A model generated the notes under the pieces. That model saw only the letters and a program-made list of their open reading frames with translations, did not search any database and was not told where the DNA came from. Both the position numbers and the translations under genes were made by a program. A stretch of 16,318 nucleotides of DNA. It comes from an uncultured Clostridia bacterium. Lineage in GTDB: Bacteria > Bacillota > Clostridia > Christensenellales > UBA1242. Location of the stretch: assembly GCA_946615295.1 (NCBI GenBank), contig CAMOHL010000005.1, forward strand, positions 1-16,318, written 5' to 3'. This document shows, in pieces, positions 5,115-14,386 of the stretch (position 1 is its first letter; every line of letters begins with the position of its first letter).

Positions 5115-7545
5115 ATTTTGAATCAGAATCAATATCTTTGATTGCCTTGTTGATTTGTTCGTTGAATTCATCAAGATTTATATCAAGTTTTATTCCACCA
5201 TTACTTTGGTCGCCGTTGTTTTGATCGCCATCATTTTTCTTTTTTGTTACTCTTTTTGCTGGCTTTTTATCTGCCATCTTTTTTGCTGGTTTTTTTGTTG
5301 ACTTTGCCTTTGTTGCCTTTTTTGGACTATCAACTTCTTCATCAACAACTTTTTGTGTTTCTTCAAGTTGCTTTGAAAGATCTTTGCTTTGTTTTTCAAG
5401 TTCTTCCTTCTTTTCTTCAATCAATCTTTCAAGCTCTTCTATTTCATCTTTTTTATCTTCAACTGATGGCTCAACTTGTTTTTCAACAACTGGTTCTACA
5501 ATTTGTTCTTCTTCAACTTCTTCTGGTTTGTTTGAGTTACTGTTTTCCCATTGAAAGTCATAAACCGGTTTTTTGAATTTTGTTTTTAATTCTTCCAAAG
5601 ATGCTTGTTTTTGCTCTTCTTCTTTTCTCTTTGCTTTGACTTCTTCAGGATCTTCTCCCAATGCTTTCAAAATATCATCGTCAGTAAATAAACCTTCGTT
5701 TGAAATTTCAACAGGTTCTTCTTCAACTACTCCTGGAATTTCAACAGGTTCTTCTTCAACTACTTCTGGAGTTTCAACAACTTCTTCCACAGGTTCAGAA
5801 ACTTCAACCGGTTCAGCTTCTTCGCCATTTACTTGTGAGTCAAGCTTTATATATTCTTTTTCACCATTTGTATTGATAATATATGCATTTGCATCATCAT
5901 CAAAGAAAATTTCATTGCCTTTATAGTCAAAATATCTATTTACAATAACTTGTTTTTTGTGCTTCAAATCTTTGATTTGAGCTTTTTGTTCAGCAATGAT
6001 TTGTTCTTTTCTTTCAAGTTCAATATTTCTGCTTTCTGCTTCTTTCTTTGCTTCAAAAATTTCTTGATCCTTTGCTGTTGAATATTGGTCAAATTCTTCC
6101 TTTATCTTTTGAGCTTCTTCAATTGTTCCTTCGTATTCAGCAAGTTTTGTAGAAAGCTGTTCGCAAAGTTCGGTTTTTTCTTCACAAACTGTATTCTTTT
6201 CTACATACAACTTTTCCTTTTCTTCCAAATCTTGTTGAAGTTGCAATTTTTCTGCTGTGAGTGTGTCAACTTCTTCTTTTACTTGTTCATCAACAATCTT
6301 TTTGAGTTCTGCATATATTTTGTCAGCATAAGATTTAAACTCTCCGTTGATTCTAACTTCTGCATCTTGTTTGAAGTTTTCAATTTCAGCTCTCTTGGCT
6401 TCAATTTGTTCTTCTAGTTGCTTTTTGTCAGCTTCATACTTCTTGTTGTCTTCATCAGCTTCCTTTTCAAGTTGTCTTTGCTTTTGAATTTCATTTTCTC
6501 TTTGTTTTCTCAAATCGTTACCAACAATAAGATTTGTTGTGTTGTCGAGTTTTTCTTTTAATCTATCCAAAGAATCTTTGATATCTCTCAACTTTCTTTG
6601 AGTTGTCTTGTTCTTTTCTTCATAGCTCTTGTTGAGCATATCAACAGCACCTTGCAACTCGCTGATTTCAGCATAAACTCTGTTTTTGTTGCCAATAACA
6701 TATTCAGCTTCTCTCATTGAACTTTCCATAACAAGACTACCATTTATGCCAAGTGCAGAAAAGTCATATTGTTCATGAACAACTTGACTCTCTTTTGCCT
6801 TGTTGATTTGTTCTTGTTCAAACAAAGCTCTTTGTTGCAAATATTCTTGCAAAACAGGAATTCCACTTGTGATTTCCTTTCTTGTAAACAAAATTTCATA
6901 ATCTATATAATCAGGCAATGTTGTGCAAGCTCTGTCTATTGCTTTTTGAAAATCTGCAAAATCATAATACAAGTCTGATTGAGAAGAATTTCTGCGAGCT
7001 TTTAGGAACAACACATAGATTGCACCAATAAACACAATTGCAAGTGAAACCATCAAACTTGACAAAATTCCATTGAGAATTGAAGTTTCTGAAATATATG
7101 TGTAGTATGACAAGTTAAACAAAACCATCAAAACACTCAAGCAAATTATTCCAACTCTAACAGCAACAATTTGACTGCCATATATACTTGATTTGAATGG
7201 CTTTTCAACACAGTTGCTATCTGTGAAAAAGTCGCTTGGCTTTTTGTCCCTATTCACCATATATTGTTGCCATTGCAATCTCATAGGTTGAGGAATTTTT
7301 TTCATCAACTTGTTAAATTCAACCAAATTGTCTTCATTGATGAAAGGATTTAATTCAAGATATTTGTTTATCTTGTGAACTGCTCTTGCTGTTTTGATTT
7401 CAATTGAAAATTGAGTTATGATGAAGCTAATTATAATAAGCAACAATGTAAGACCCAATCCAATAACAGCAACCCAGCCAATGCCAATTGTTGAAGCAAC
7501 TTCACCAATCGCATTTATTATTGTGCCAAAAACATCTAATAACAT
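5113..7545 (-). CDS. large membrane-anchored coiled-coil protein with lysine-rich tail (function unknown)
   Basis: I do not recognise this 810-residue protein. It has three probable membrane helices (about 22-46, 126-146 and 160-182) with an ~80-residue basic loop between the first two. After a short helical region (190-280) comes a long charged coiled coil (~285-535). Then come a small possible beta unit (533-568, YFDYKGNEIFFDDDANAYIIN), an acidic EEPVEI/VVEEEP repeat stretch (573-618), a second coiled coil (697-735), a histone-H1-like basic block (741-770, with KKPAKK and KKPAKR), and an acidic helical end. The positive-inside pattern suggests the coiled coil is cytoplasmic. AAAGGGG 7 nt before the ATG supports the start. 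A strong promoter lies in the 69-nt gap after addA. The topology faintly recalls MotA/ExbB/ZorA motor proteins, but no B-type partner is adjacent. A scaffold or DNA-tethering role is speculation. Confidence 0.85.
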   Translation of the reverse strand: MLLDVFGTIINAIGEVASTIGIGWVAVIGLGLTLLLIIISFIITQFSIEIKTARAVHKINKYLELNPFINEDNLVEFNKLMKKIPQPMRLQWQQYMVNRDKKPSDFFTDSNCVEKPFKSSIYGSQIVAVRVGIICLSVLMVLFNLSYYTYISETSILNGILSSLMVSLAIVFIGAIYVLFLKARRNSSQSDLYYDFADFQKAIDRACTTLPDYIDYEILFTRKEITSGIPVLQEYLQQRALFEQEQINKAKESQVVHEQYDFSALGINGSLVMESSMREAEYVIGNKNRVYAEISELQGAVDMLNKSYEEKNKTTQRKLRDIKDSLDRLKEKLDNTTNLIVGNDLRKQRENEIQKQRQLEKEADEDNKKYEADKKQLEEQIEAKRAEIENFKQDAEVRINGEFKSYADKIYAELKKIVDEQVKEEVDTLTAEKLQLQQDLEEKEKLYVEKNTVCEEKTELCEQLSTKLAEYEGTIEEAQKIKEEFDQYSTAKDQEIFEAKKEAESRNIELERKEQIIAEQKAQIKDLKHKKQVIVNRYFDYKGNEIFFDDDANAYIINTNGEKEYIKLDSQVNGEEAEPVEVSEPVEEVVETPEVVEEEPVEIPGVVEEEPVEISNEGLFTDDDILKALGEDPEEVKAKRKEEEQKQASLEELKTKFKKPVYDFQWENSNSNKPEEVEEEQIVEPVVEKQVEPSVEDKKDEIEELERLIEEKKEELEKQSKDLSKQLEETQKVVDEEVDSPKKATKAKSTKKPAKKMADKKPAKRVTKKKNDGDQNNGDQSNGGIKLDINLDEFNEQINKAIKDIDSDSK
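5704..5764 (-). repeat. two-copy 33-bp in-frame tandem repeat in the coiled-coil gene
   Basis: Positions 5704-5731 and 5737-5764 are identical over 28 bases with a 33-bp period. They encode two 11-residue units of the form P(E/G)VVEEEPVEI, and a diverged partial copy follows. Being in frame, it can expand or shrink without breaking the protein. It lies in the acidic linker. Confidence 0.85.
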
Positions 7546-7576
7546 AACATTACCCCTTTTTGCATTAACTAACTAT

Positions 7577-7605
7577 AGTATAAATTTTGTTTAAAAATTT
7601 GTCAA
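7577..7605 (-). promoter_or_regulatory. promoter of the coiled-coil membrane protein gene
   Basis: TTGACA (7600-7605) and TATACT (7577-7582) on the minus strand are 17 nt apart. The predicted start near 7570 gives a ~25-nt leader carrying the SD at 7553-7559. It lies just beyond the addA stop codon, so this gene can be expressed independently of addBA; no terminator separates them. Confidence 0.8.
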
Positions 7606-7614
7606 ATATAATAA

Positions 7615-10600
7615 TCAAATAATCACCAATTTGTTTAGGTAAAAACTATATATGGCTTTTTTGCTAACTTTTTTGTGATAAAACTTTTCAATGGCGTTTG
7701 CATAGATATCAAGTTGAGTTTTGTATCTGGATTCAAAATCTTTTTCGTTTGATATTCTGCTTGTCTTGTAGTCAATCAAATATATTTCATCATTTTTTAT
7801 GATGATTAGGTCTGCAACACCTTGCACCAAAATTTTTGTATCTTCTTCAGTTTTTATCAATTTGTTTGCTGGAAAATAAGACAAAAACTGTTGTTCTTTC
7901 AAAACAATATCAGCTTTATCAATCAATTTGTTTATAGCTTTTGTTGCGATGATTATTGTTTTGATGTCAATCAAAGCAAATTCATCATTGCTTATTTTGC
8001 CACTTTCTTTCAAATTGTCTAGCTGTGCAACTATGTCATTTTCATCATCACAAAAATCAATATACTCCATAACTTTGTGATAGACAGTGCCTATGTTCAA
8101 AAAATCTTCATCATTTGCCTTGTCTGACTTGTTCCATTCAAAATTTGAAATGTTGTAATGGTCTTCTTCTTGCATTATTTGTGAAACTGAATTCTTTTTT
8201 GCCAAATTGTTCTTTTTGAATTTTTGAGATAAAATCTCATTAAACATATCTTTGTCAACATTCAACTTTTCAGGCAAAGTTTTATCTTCTTCTTGCTCAT
8301 GTTCAAAACTGTTTTCTTCAATCAAATACATACTCATTTTTGAACCGTCAATGTCAAAATCCAAAGATTTTTCCAACTTCAACTTGTCAAGTTCTGTTTG
8401 AGAAAAGCAGCCTAAAATCCAATCTAAATAGTTGTTACAATTTCTAATTTCAAAATCGGTATTGTTGCTCTTTATGTTATCAACATTCTTTGTTCCAATG
8501 ATAGTCAAATAGTTTTTTGCTCTCGTCATTGCAACATATAGCAATCTTTTTTCTTCTTTTCTGTCTTCATCCTTAATTTTTTGCTTAAAAATATTTTTAA
8601 TCAAATTGTCATTTGTTGTATGGGTTTCATTGTCGTATGTTGACATTGTGATACCCCAATCATTATCTGACAGTATTTTTGATTTTATGTCTTGAGTTCC
8701 AAATTGATTTTCGGTTGCAATCAAAAACACAACAGGATATTCAAGTCCTTTGCTTTTGTGTATATTGAGAAGGTTGACAGCATTTTCACTATCCTTTATT
8801 GTAATTTCACTATCTTGATTTGAATTGAAATTGTTTATATAATTCAAAAAGCTATTCAAACTATATTCTTTTATACTGTCTATGCTATTTAATAATGTGA
8901 GCAATCTCTCTTCAAAAGAATTTGAATTTTGACTTATTTCAAATTTCAAATCTAGTTTTTCATTCTCAATAATAAAGTTTATTAATTCACAAATATTATT
9001 ATGATAACTAAAATTTCTATAGTATGCCAACTTATCAAAGCATTTTTTTATTTTTTGAGATATTGTATCATTATTACTTTTTAAATATTCTTGCACTGCT
9101 TGATAAAAGAATTTTTTATCCCTATTATCTTTCCTTATCAAAGCAAGCTCTTCAAGAGATATGTTTCCTATATTTACAAATGTAGAAATTATTGCATAGT
9201 CATTGTTTTGATTGTCAATTGCAGTCAAAATGTTTAGCAAAACTTGTATGTCATAAAAATCAAATATATTTTCATTGTATTTTGTATATACAGGTATGCC
9301 ATAAGAGTTGAGCACATCTTTGACTTCTAACAAAATCCCTTTTTTCTTTCTAGACAAAACAGCTATATCTTTGAATTGAATTTGCCTGATTTCTTTTGTT
9401 TTGTGATCATAGTATGGTTTTCCTATCATAGATTTGATCTCACTTGCAAGCAAATTGGCCTGTTGTTGAATTCCACTTTTTTTATCAAAAGAAAGTTCAC
9501 TATTCTTTACTGAATATATACCTTCAAAATGATCTTCTTCTTGTTCGTTTTTTTCTTCATTCAAAACAAAAATTTTTACTGTTGGCTCTGTTGCTACTTC
9601 TTTTATTAAGCCACCAAACACTAAATCAGCATTGCCCTTGTATTGATAATCATCAATTTCTTGTTTGTATATCTTGTCAAAGACAAAATTGTTAAATTTC
9701 AAAATTGCTTCGGTGCTTCTAAAATTTGTTGCAAGTTCAATAACTTTGTCCATATTGGTTGACTTGAAATCTTTGTATTGATTGTATTTGTTTAAAAATA
9801 TTTGTGGTTCTGCTTGTCTAAATCTATATATGCTTTGTTTTAAGTCGCCAACCATAAACAGATTATCCCCAGTGGTTATCAAACCGACAATACTTTCTTG
9901 CAAATAGCTAGTATCCTGATATTCATCAATAAAAATCCAATCATATCTATTTTGAATTTCTGTTGCAATATCTTTGTTTGACAAAATTTGTCTTGCGAAT
10001 TTTTCTATATCATTAAAATCCAAAACTTGATATTGACTTTTGAGCTTTTGATATTCACCATCAAACTCATCAATAATTTCAAAAACATATTGTAGTTGTT
10101 CTTTTGTTTTTGTTAAATTTTGAGACAATATATCAATATCTGCATTTTTGATATCACTTGTTATAATTTGATTAACAAGATTTTTAAAGTTTTGCAATAT
10201 ATCTTTATAGTTATTCTTTATTTGTGTTGCTTCAGCACTATCTTTTGGTGAACTTTTGAATACTGGGAAATCAAATCCATTTTTAAGATATCTCAAATCT
10301 CGCAAAAAGTCGCCATTCAAATCAAATATTTCATTTTTTGCAATCAATAACTTTTCTTTTATTTTGTCTTCACCCAAAATATCTGCTTCATCAATCAAAT
10401 GTTGCAGTTGTTGATTGGTATATTCTTTCAGTGTTAAAACAAATTTGCCGATATATTCAAATGCCTTGTTTTTGTTGTCAAACAAATACATATTGTCAAG
10501 CAAGGATGTATAAATATTTTTATCTTCTTTACTTCTCAAAAATTCATACAAACTGTTTAAACTCTTTCGCAAACTTGATTCATTTCTCTTTTCAAAAAAC

Positions 10601-11106
10601 ATATCAACAAAATTTTTAAACCTTTTGTCAAGATTTTTGTTGTGGTTTGCAAACAAGTTATCCATTGCCTGATTTTTCAAAAAACCTGACATGGCTTCAT
10701 CTGCAACAGAAAACTTGTTTGTTTGGCCTATGGTATAGCCAAATTCCTTGACAACCTTTGAACAAAATGAGTCAAAAGTCATTATGTCGCTGGTTGACAA
10801 ATCTTCTAGTTCCAAAAGCAGTTTTTCATTTTTTGATTCTGATAAACTTTTGAATAACCTTTGCTTGATTTCTAAACTTGCATTGTTTGTAAAGGTTACA
10901 ACAAGCAGTCTCTTTAATTTTACTCCATCACCAACAATCAAACGATTAATCTTTTCAATCAAAATACTTGTTTTTCCACTTCCTGCAGAAGCTGAAACCA
11001 AAAGATTACCCTCTTTATGTTTTAAAACTTCATATTGTTGATCGGTAAAATTCCCCTGATCTTGTTTTTTAAATTCTTGAGAATTTGTATCAATTATTTG
11101 TTTCAT
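7615..11106 (-). CDS. addA: AddA: helicase-nuclease subunit of the AddAB double-strand-break repair enzyme
   Basis: AddA unwinds and resects broken DNA ends with AddB to start RecA-dependent recombination. The start at 11106 (1163 residues, near the family's ~1200) is chosen because AAGGAG lies 4 nt upstream; the longer frame extends into addB. UvrD-type helicase motifs appear in order: Walker A SASAGSGKT (38-46), TFTNNAS (Ia), IDEYQDTS (393-400), VGDLKQSIYRFRQAEP (419-434), NFRST (461-465), HKSKGLEYPVVFL (~785) and LLYVAMTRAKN (~855). The C-terminal RecB-family nuclease has GVADLI (Asp1099), LIDYKT (Asp1112, Lys1114) and QLDIYA (Gln1131). All key residues are present, so the enzyme looks active. 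It overlaps addB by 17 nt, implying coupled translation. It acts in the cytoplasm. Confidence 0.95.
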   Translation of the reverse strand: MKQIIDTNSQEFKKQDQGNFTDQQYEVLKHKEGNLLVSASAGSGKTSILIEKINRLIVGDGVKLKRLLVVTFTNNASLEIKQRLFKSLSESKNEKLLLELEDLSTSDIMTFDSFCSKVVKEFGYTIGQTNKFSVADEAMSGFLKNQAMDNLFANHNKNLDKRFKNFVDMFFEKRNESSLRKSLNSLYEFLRSKEDKNIYTSLLDNMYLFDNKNKAFEYIGKFVLTLKEYTNQQLQHLIDEADILGEDKIKEKLLIAKNEIFDLNGDFLRDLRYLKNGFDFPVFKSSPKDSAEATQIKNNYKDILQNFKNLVNQIITSDIKNADIDILSQNLTKTKEQLQYVFEIIDEFDGEYQKLKSQYQVLDFNDIEKFARQILSNKDIATEIQNRYDWIFIDEYQDTSYLQESIVGLITTGDNLFMVGDLKQSIYRFRQAEPQIFLNKYNQYKDFKSTNMDKVIELATNFRSTEAILKFNNFVFDKIYKQEIDDYQYKGNADLVFGGLIKEVATEPTVKIFVLNEEKNEQEEDHFEGIYSVKNSELSFDKKSGIQQQANLLASEIKSMIGKPYYDHKTKEIRQIQFKDIAVLSRKKKGILLEVKDVLNSYGIPVYTKYNENIFDFYDIQVLLNILTAIDNQNNDYAIISTFVNIGNISLEELALIRKDNRDKKFFYQAVQEYLKSNNDTISQKIKKCFDKLAYYRNFSYHNNICELINFIIENEKLDLKFEISQNSNSFEERLLTLLNSIDSIKEYSLNSFLNYINNFNSNQDSEITIKDSENAVNLLNIHKSKGLEYPVVFLIATENQFGTQDIKSKILSDNDWGITMSTYDNETHTTNDNLIKNIFKQKIKDEDRKEEKRLLYVAMTRAKNYLTIIGTKNVDNIKSNNTDFEIRNCNNYLDWILGCFSQTELDKLKLEKSLDFDIDGSKMSMYLIEENSFEHEQEEDKTLPEKLNVDKDMFNEILSQKFKKNNLAKKNSVSQIMQEEDHYNISNFEWNKSDKANDEDFLNIGTVYHKVMEYIDFCDDENDIVAQLDNLKESGKISNDEFALIDIKTIIIATKAINKLIDKADIVLKEQQFLSYFPANKLIKTEEDTKILVQGVADLIIIKNDEIYLIDYKTSRISNEKDFESRYKTQLDIYANAIEKFYHKKVSKKAIYSFYLNKLVII

Positions 11107-14100
11107 CTTTCTCCTTAAAAGATTCTTTATCTTTTTTTGATAGTTTTCTAAATCCACTCTGTTCAATTTGATATTGACAAATTGATTTGTTTTTACAATA
11201 CTCACATGGTGATTTATCGGCTTTGTATGGCTTTGGTTCAATAAACCCACCCATCATTTCATCAAGCGCTTTAATCATAACTGCAAATGAGTATTTTTGA
11301 ATATCTTGCATTTGTTCTTTTGATAAAATATTATTTTTGTAAATACCATTTATTTCGCCACTATCGGTAAATGCGACATTTATAATATCACTTTTTTTGT
11401 TTTGATATAGATTTGTGTCCAACTTTCTTATGATAGATTTATCATCCAAAATTATTCCATCCAACTTGAATGACTTGAATTCAGCATCATAAAAATCAAC
11501 AAAGTCGTTTTTTATTGGCATATATGCTGTTGAGACAACATCTCCGTTTTCCATTTCCGCCAAAACTTTCATATATGCAATGAGTTGAAGTTTTAGTCCA
11601 TAGTAAACATTTTTGAAACTAAACTTCTCCTTTCCCGTTTTATAATCGATAATTCTAAACTGATTTTGATATTTATCTACTCTATCAATCTTTCCAGAAA
11701 AGGTTAGTCCGTTTTTTAGTTGATAATTATAAAATTGCTTCTCAGTAGCTACTGGTTTAAATTCACTGCAATCAACTTGGTGTTTTATGGCTTCACAAAA
11801 TCTTTTTGATTCATCCTTTAGCATTTCAACAAAGTATTTGTTTGTCAAAAAGAACTTGTATTCGTTGCTACTAATAACCTTATCAAAAATTTTTGAAACC
11901 ACACTTTGCATATCATCTATTTTGTAATCGTGTTTTATGTATTCATCAACAAAACATTCTGCAACTTTGTGCAATATATTACCAATATCACTTGCTTTCA
12001 ACTCAAACTTTTCAAGTTCTTTTGGTGATATTGCATAGTTTATAAATTGCAAAAATGGACACCTAAAATATGTTTCAACTTGACTTATTGATGTTTTGTT
12101 TTCTTTAAACAAATATTGTTTTGTATCCTTCACAACAAACCTGTCTTTGTCTTGTTGATACTTCTTTTTTTCTGTTTCTATGGTATTAAACAAATATTTG
12201 TTTGTTATATATTTGAGATTACTTTCGTTGCTTAAAGATATTTTTATTGCATTTTTAAGTGTCCCTACCATATACATTGGCAGTTTTTGACTAGAACTGT
12301 TTTCAATTTTTTGCTCTTCTAGATTATACTTTTCAATTTTTAGTGGCAACCCACTTTGTGTAAATATCTTTTGCAATGCTGTAACAAACTCGCTTTTGTT
12401 TTGCGATTCGTTAGCAATTATTGTGCTATATGTGAGTTCCAACTTGTCAGTTGCAAGCAAGAGCAAATTAAACAGTTTAAATTTTTCTCTTTTGTTCAAC
12501 TCTCTAACCGTTGGTGAAATTATATTTGCAGAAACAAAGCTTGAAATATCTTTGTCTGTTATTGTTCCTGAATCCAACTGATATGCTGGCATTCGTGTTT
12601 CTGTTGAGCCCATAACAAACATAACTTTTCTTGGATAGAATGTGCTACTGCTTGCATCTCCAACAAAAACTGAATTGCATCTTATTGGAGCAGTCTTAAG
12701 GTTTGTTGATGAAACAACAGATTTTAGCATCTCAAAAAACATATTCTTTGGCATTTCTTGACTGCCAATCAAATCATCACAATCTTGCAATATATTCAAA
12801 AACTTTTCCAAAACCTCATCGTATATTTGCTTTTGAATAATGTCATCTTGTTCTTCTTTTATATTATTCAAAACTCTTTCAATTGATATGCTGTCAAAAA
12901 AATTGAGTATTGCCTTTTTGTAGCCATCTATATCAACAGATGAGTTCAATTCGTCCTCAAAAATCTTTATCTTGCCAAAAATATTATTTCTAACAATTTC
13001 AACATTTTTAAAGTATTCATCGTTACTATTTTCAAGTTCGCAATAAAAATCGTTACCAAACACATTGTGTCTTTTGCAATAGTTTTCAAAGTCGCATTTT
13101 TTTTCATAGTCAATTTCAAAAATTGGACTTTTTGCAATTGATAGAGCAGTTGCTGTTGTTTTTTCTCCACAAACAAAATTTGCTATATCAAAGAATGTTT
13201 TTGCAAAAATATGCTCGCCCAAATTTCTTTGCTCGTCAAAATATGTTGGAAAGTCATATTCCAAAAATATCTTTTTTAGTTCCAAACTGTAACTATCCAA
13301 ACCATTGACGGCAATGTTTATATCATCAAATGTGTAGCCCCGTTCCATAATCAAAAACTTGATTCGGTTTGCAACATATCTTGCCTCTTGCAAAATGTTA
13401 TCACATTCCATCAATCTAACATCATCAGTTTCAAACTTTTCAGTTTCATCATAGGCCAAAAAGTTTTTTGACATAAAATCAACTCTATTGTTAATTTTTT
13501 GTTCAATATTTATAGCTGGACAGTTTACTCCATTTTGAACAAAAAAATCTTTTATTCTATGAAACAATGTATTGTCATATATAAAATGATTTGGCTGTTT
13601 TGTGTTTGCACAAAGTGATAGAGTTAAAGATTTTGAATGTTTTGCAAGTTCGCAAAGTGTTTGTATTTGAACAGTTGTGAAACTGTCAAACATTGCAAAA
13701 AATATGTGGCTGTTTTTTATGTAATCGCTATTTTTTACTTTATTGTTAAAAATCTGTAATCTCGTTATGGCATCAATATTATCTTTCATAGCTTTTTCAT
13801 ATTCACTATAAATCAAATATATATCTTTCAATTTGTTTCCAAAATTTCCTTTTTTGAAATTCTGTTTCAATTCTTCTGGCCTAACTCCACTACTCTTCAA
13901 CAAATTTATCACATTAAACATTGTTTCTGCAAAAGAGTATTTGTTTGTGATATTTGAATACTCAGTCAATTTGTCTTTGAGTTTCAAAATTATTTGACTA
14001 ACCAGCATTGTTCCACTGTTTTTTGACAAAAGTGAAAATTTGTTTTCATCTTCACTGTTAATTTTGTTTACAAGTCTGGAAATTGTGGCAAGCCAAACAT

Positions 14101-14302
14101 TAAAAACTGCATCTTGACCAAATTTTTCCATAAAAATTTGTTCAGCATTCAAACTGAACTTGTCTGGCACAATCAAGATTATATTTTCAAATTTATTCTT
14201 TTTTGTTAGTTCCTTTATTTCATCAACAATTTTATAAAACCCACTCAATTGAGTATTTGATAAAACTATGTTAGTTACAAAATTCTTAGACAACTTTTTC
14301 AT
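11090..14302 (-). CDS. addB: AddB: nuclease/Fe-S subunit of the AddAB repair enzyme, without a recognisable Walker A
   Basis: AddB partners AddA; it carries an inactivated helicase fold, helps recognise Chi and has a second RecB-type nuclease. The 1070-residue product is slightly shorter than the ~1160 of B. subtilis. The N-terminus (IILIVPDKFSLNAEQIFMEKFG) is typical. The C-terminal nuclease shows FSGKIDRVD (Asp873), IIDYKTG (Asp886, Lys888) and QLIAY (Gln906). The four cysteines of the iron-sulphur staple are present: Cys748 (YFRCPF) and Cys1033, Cys1036, Cys1042 (CEYCKNKSIC). Where many Bacillota AddB proteins have a GxxGxGKT loop, this one has SNTQLSGFYKIV (15-26), lacking Gly-Lys-Thr. 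There is no SD before the ATG; a promoter-like element ends 6 nt upstream. The overlap with addA indicates a two-gene operon. Confidence 0.94.
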   Translation of the reverse strand: MKKLSKNFVTNIVLSNTQLSGFYKIVDEIKELTKKNKFENIILIVPDKFSLNAEQIFMEKFGQDAVFNVWLATISRLVNKINSEDENKFSLLSKNSGTMLVSQIILKLKDKLTEYSNITNKYSFAETMFNVINLLKSSGVRPEELKQNFKKGNFGNKLKDIYLIYSEYEKAMKDNIDAITRLQIFNNKVKNSDYIKNSHIFFAMFDSFTTVQIQTLCELAKHSKSLTLSLCANTKQPNHFIYDNTLFHRIKDFFVQNGVNCPAINIEQKINNRVDFMSKNFLAYDETEKFETDDVRLMECDNILQEARYVANRIKFLIMERGYTFDDINIAVNGLDSYSLELKKIFLEYDFPTYFDEQRNLGEHIFAKTFFDIANFVCGEKTTATALSIAKSPIFEIDYEKKCDFENYCKRHNVFGNDFYCELENSNDEYFKNVEIVRNNIFGKIKIFEDELNSSVDIDGYKKAILNFFDSISIERVLNNIKEEQDDIIQKQIYDEVLEKFLNILQDCDDLIGSQEMPKNMFFEMLKSVVSSTNLKTAPIRCNSVFVGDASSSTFYPRKVMFVMGSTETRMPAYQLDSGTITDKDISSFVSANIISPTVRELNKREKFKLFNLLLLATDKLELTYSTIIANESQNKSEFVTALQKIFTQSGLPLKIEKYNLEEQKIENSSSQKLPMYMVGTLKNAIKISLSNESNLKYITNKYLFNTIETEKKKYQQDKDRFVVKDTKQYLFKENKTSISQVETYFRCPFLQFINYAISPKELEKFELKASDIGNILHKVAECFVDEYIKHDYKIDDMQSVVSKIFDKVISSNEYKFFLTNKYFVEMLKDESKRFCEAIKHQVDCSEFKPVATEKQFYNYQLKNGLTFSGKIDRVDKYQNQFRIIDYKTGKEKFSFKNVYYGLKLQLIAYMKVLAEMENGDVVSTAYMPIKNDFVDFYDAEFKSFKLDGIILDDKSIIRKLDTNLYQNKKSDIINVAFTDSGEINGIYKNNILSKEQMQDIQKYSFAVMIKALDEMMGGFIEPKPYKADKSPCEYCKNKSICQYQIEQSGFRKLSKKDKESFKEKDETNN

Positions 14303-14308
14303 ATTATA

Positions 14309-14337
14309 ATATTATCATTTTTGCTTTTTTTTGTAAA
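14309..14337 (-). promoter_or_regulatory. probable addBA promoter, placed for a leaderless mRNA
   Basis: TTTACA (14332-14337) and TAATAT (14309-14314) are 17 nt apart, with the -10 ending 6 nt before the ATG. The -10 matches only four of six consensus bases. GATAAT (14311-14316) is an alternative, but only 15 nt from the -35. No SD is present in either case. Confidence 0.5.
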
Positions 14338-14358
14338 ATATAAATATTTTATTGCAAT

Positions 14359-14384
14359 AAAAAACTCCAAAAAATTGGAGTTTT
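14359..14384 (-). terminator. Rho-independent terminator after the metzincin-like gene
   Basis: A perfect 10-bp stem (14361-14370 with 14375-14384, core CTCCAA/TTGGAG) has a 4-nt loop. On the minus strand it is followed by six U residues (14364-14359), and it begins 3 nt past the stop codon. It isolates this gene from addBA. Confidence 0.9.
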
Positions 14385-14386
14385 AA

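Noticed and set aside
5704..5764. CRISPR-like direct repeats
   Set aside because: There are only two copies, separated by 5 bp, in frame inside a coding region, with no spacers of normal length and no cas genes.
5244..5926. Two adjacent plus-strand reading frames (110 and 117 residues) opposite the coiled-coil gene
   Set aside because: They mirror the Lys/Glu-rich codons of the real gene, giving low-complexity Leu/Phe- and Ser/Thr-rich products, with no SD or promoter.
5113..7545. Zorya-type anti-phage system (ZorA-like motor protein)
   Set aside because: Only the general layout fits. No ZorB/MotB-like peptidoglycan-binding partner or Zorya effector is adjacent, and the flanking helicase-nuclease is clearly AddAB.
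11107..11250. Upstream extension of addA to 11250 (48 extra residues)
   Set aside because: It would overlap addB by 161 bp and lacks an SD, while the ATG at 11106 has AAGGAG and gives the expected N-terminus.
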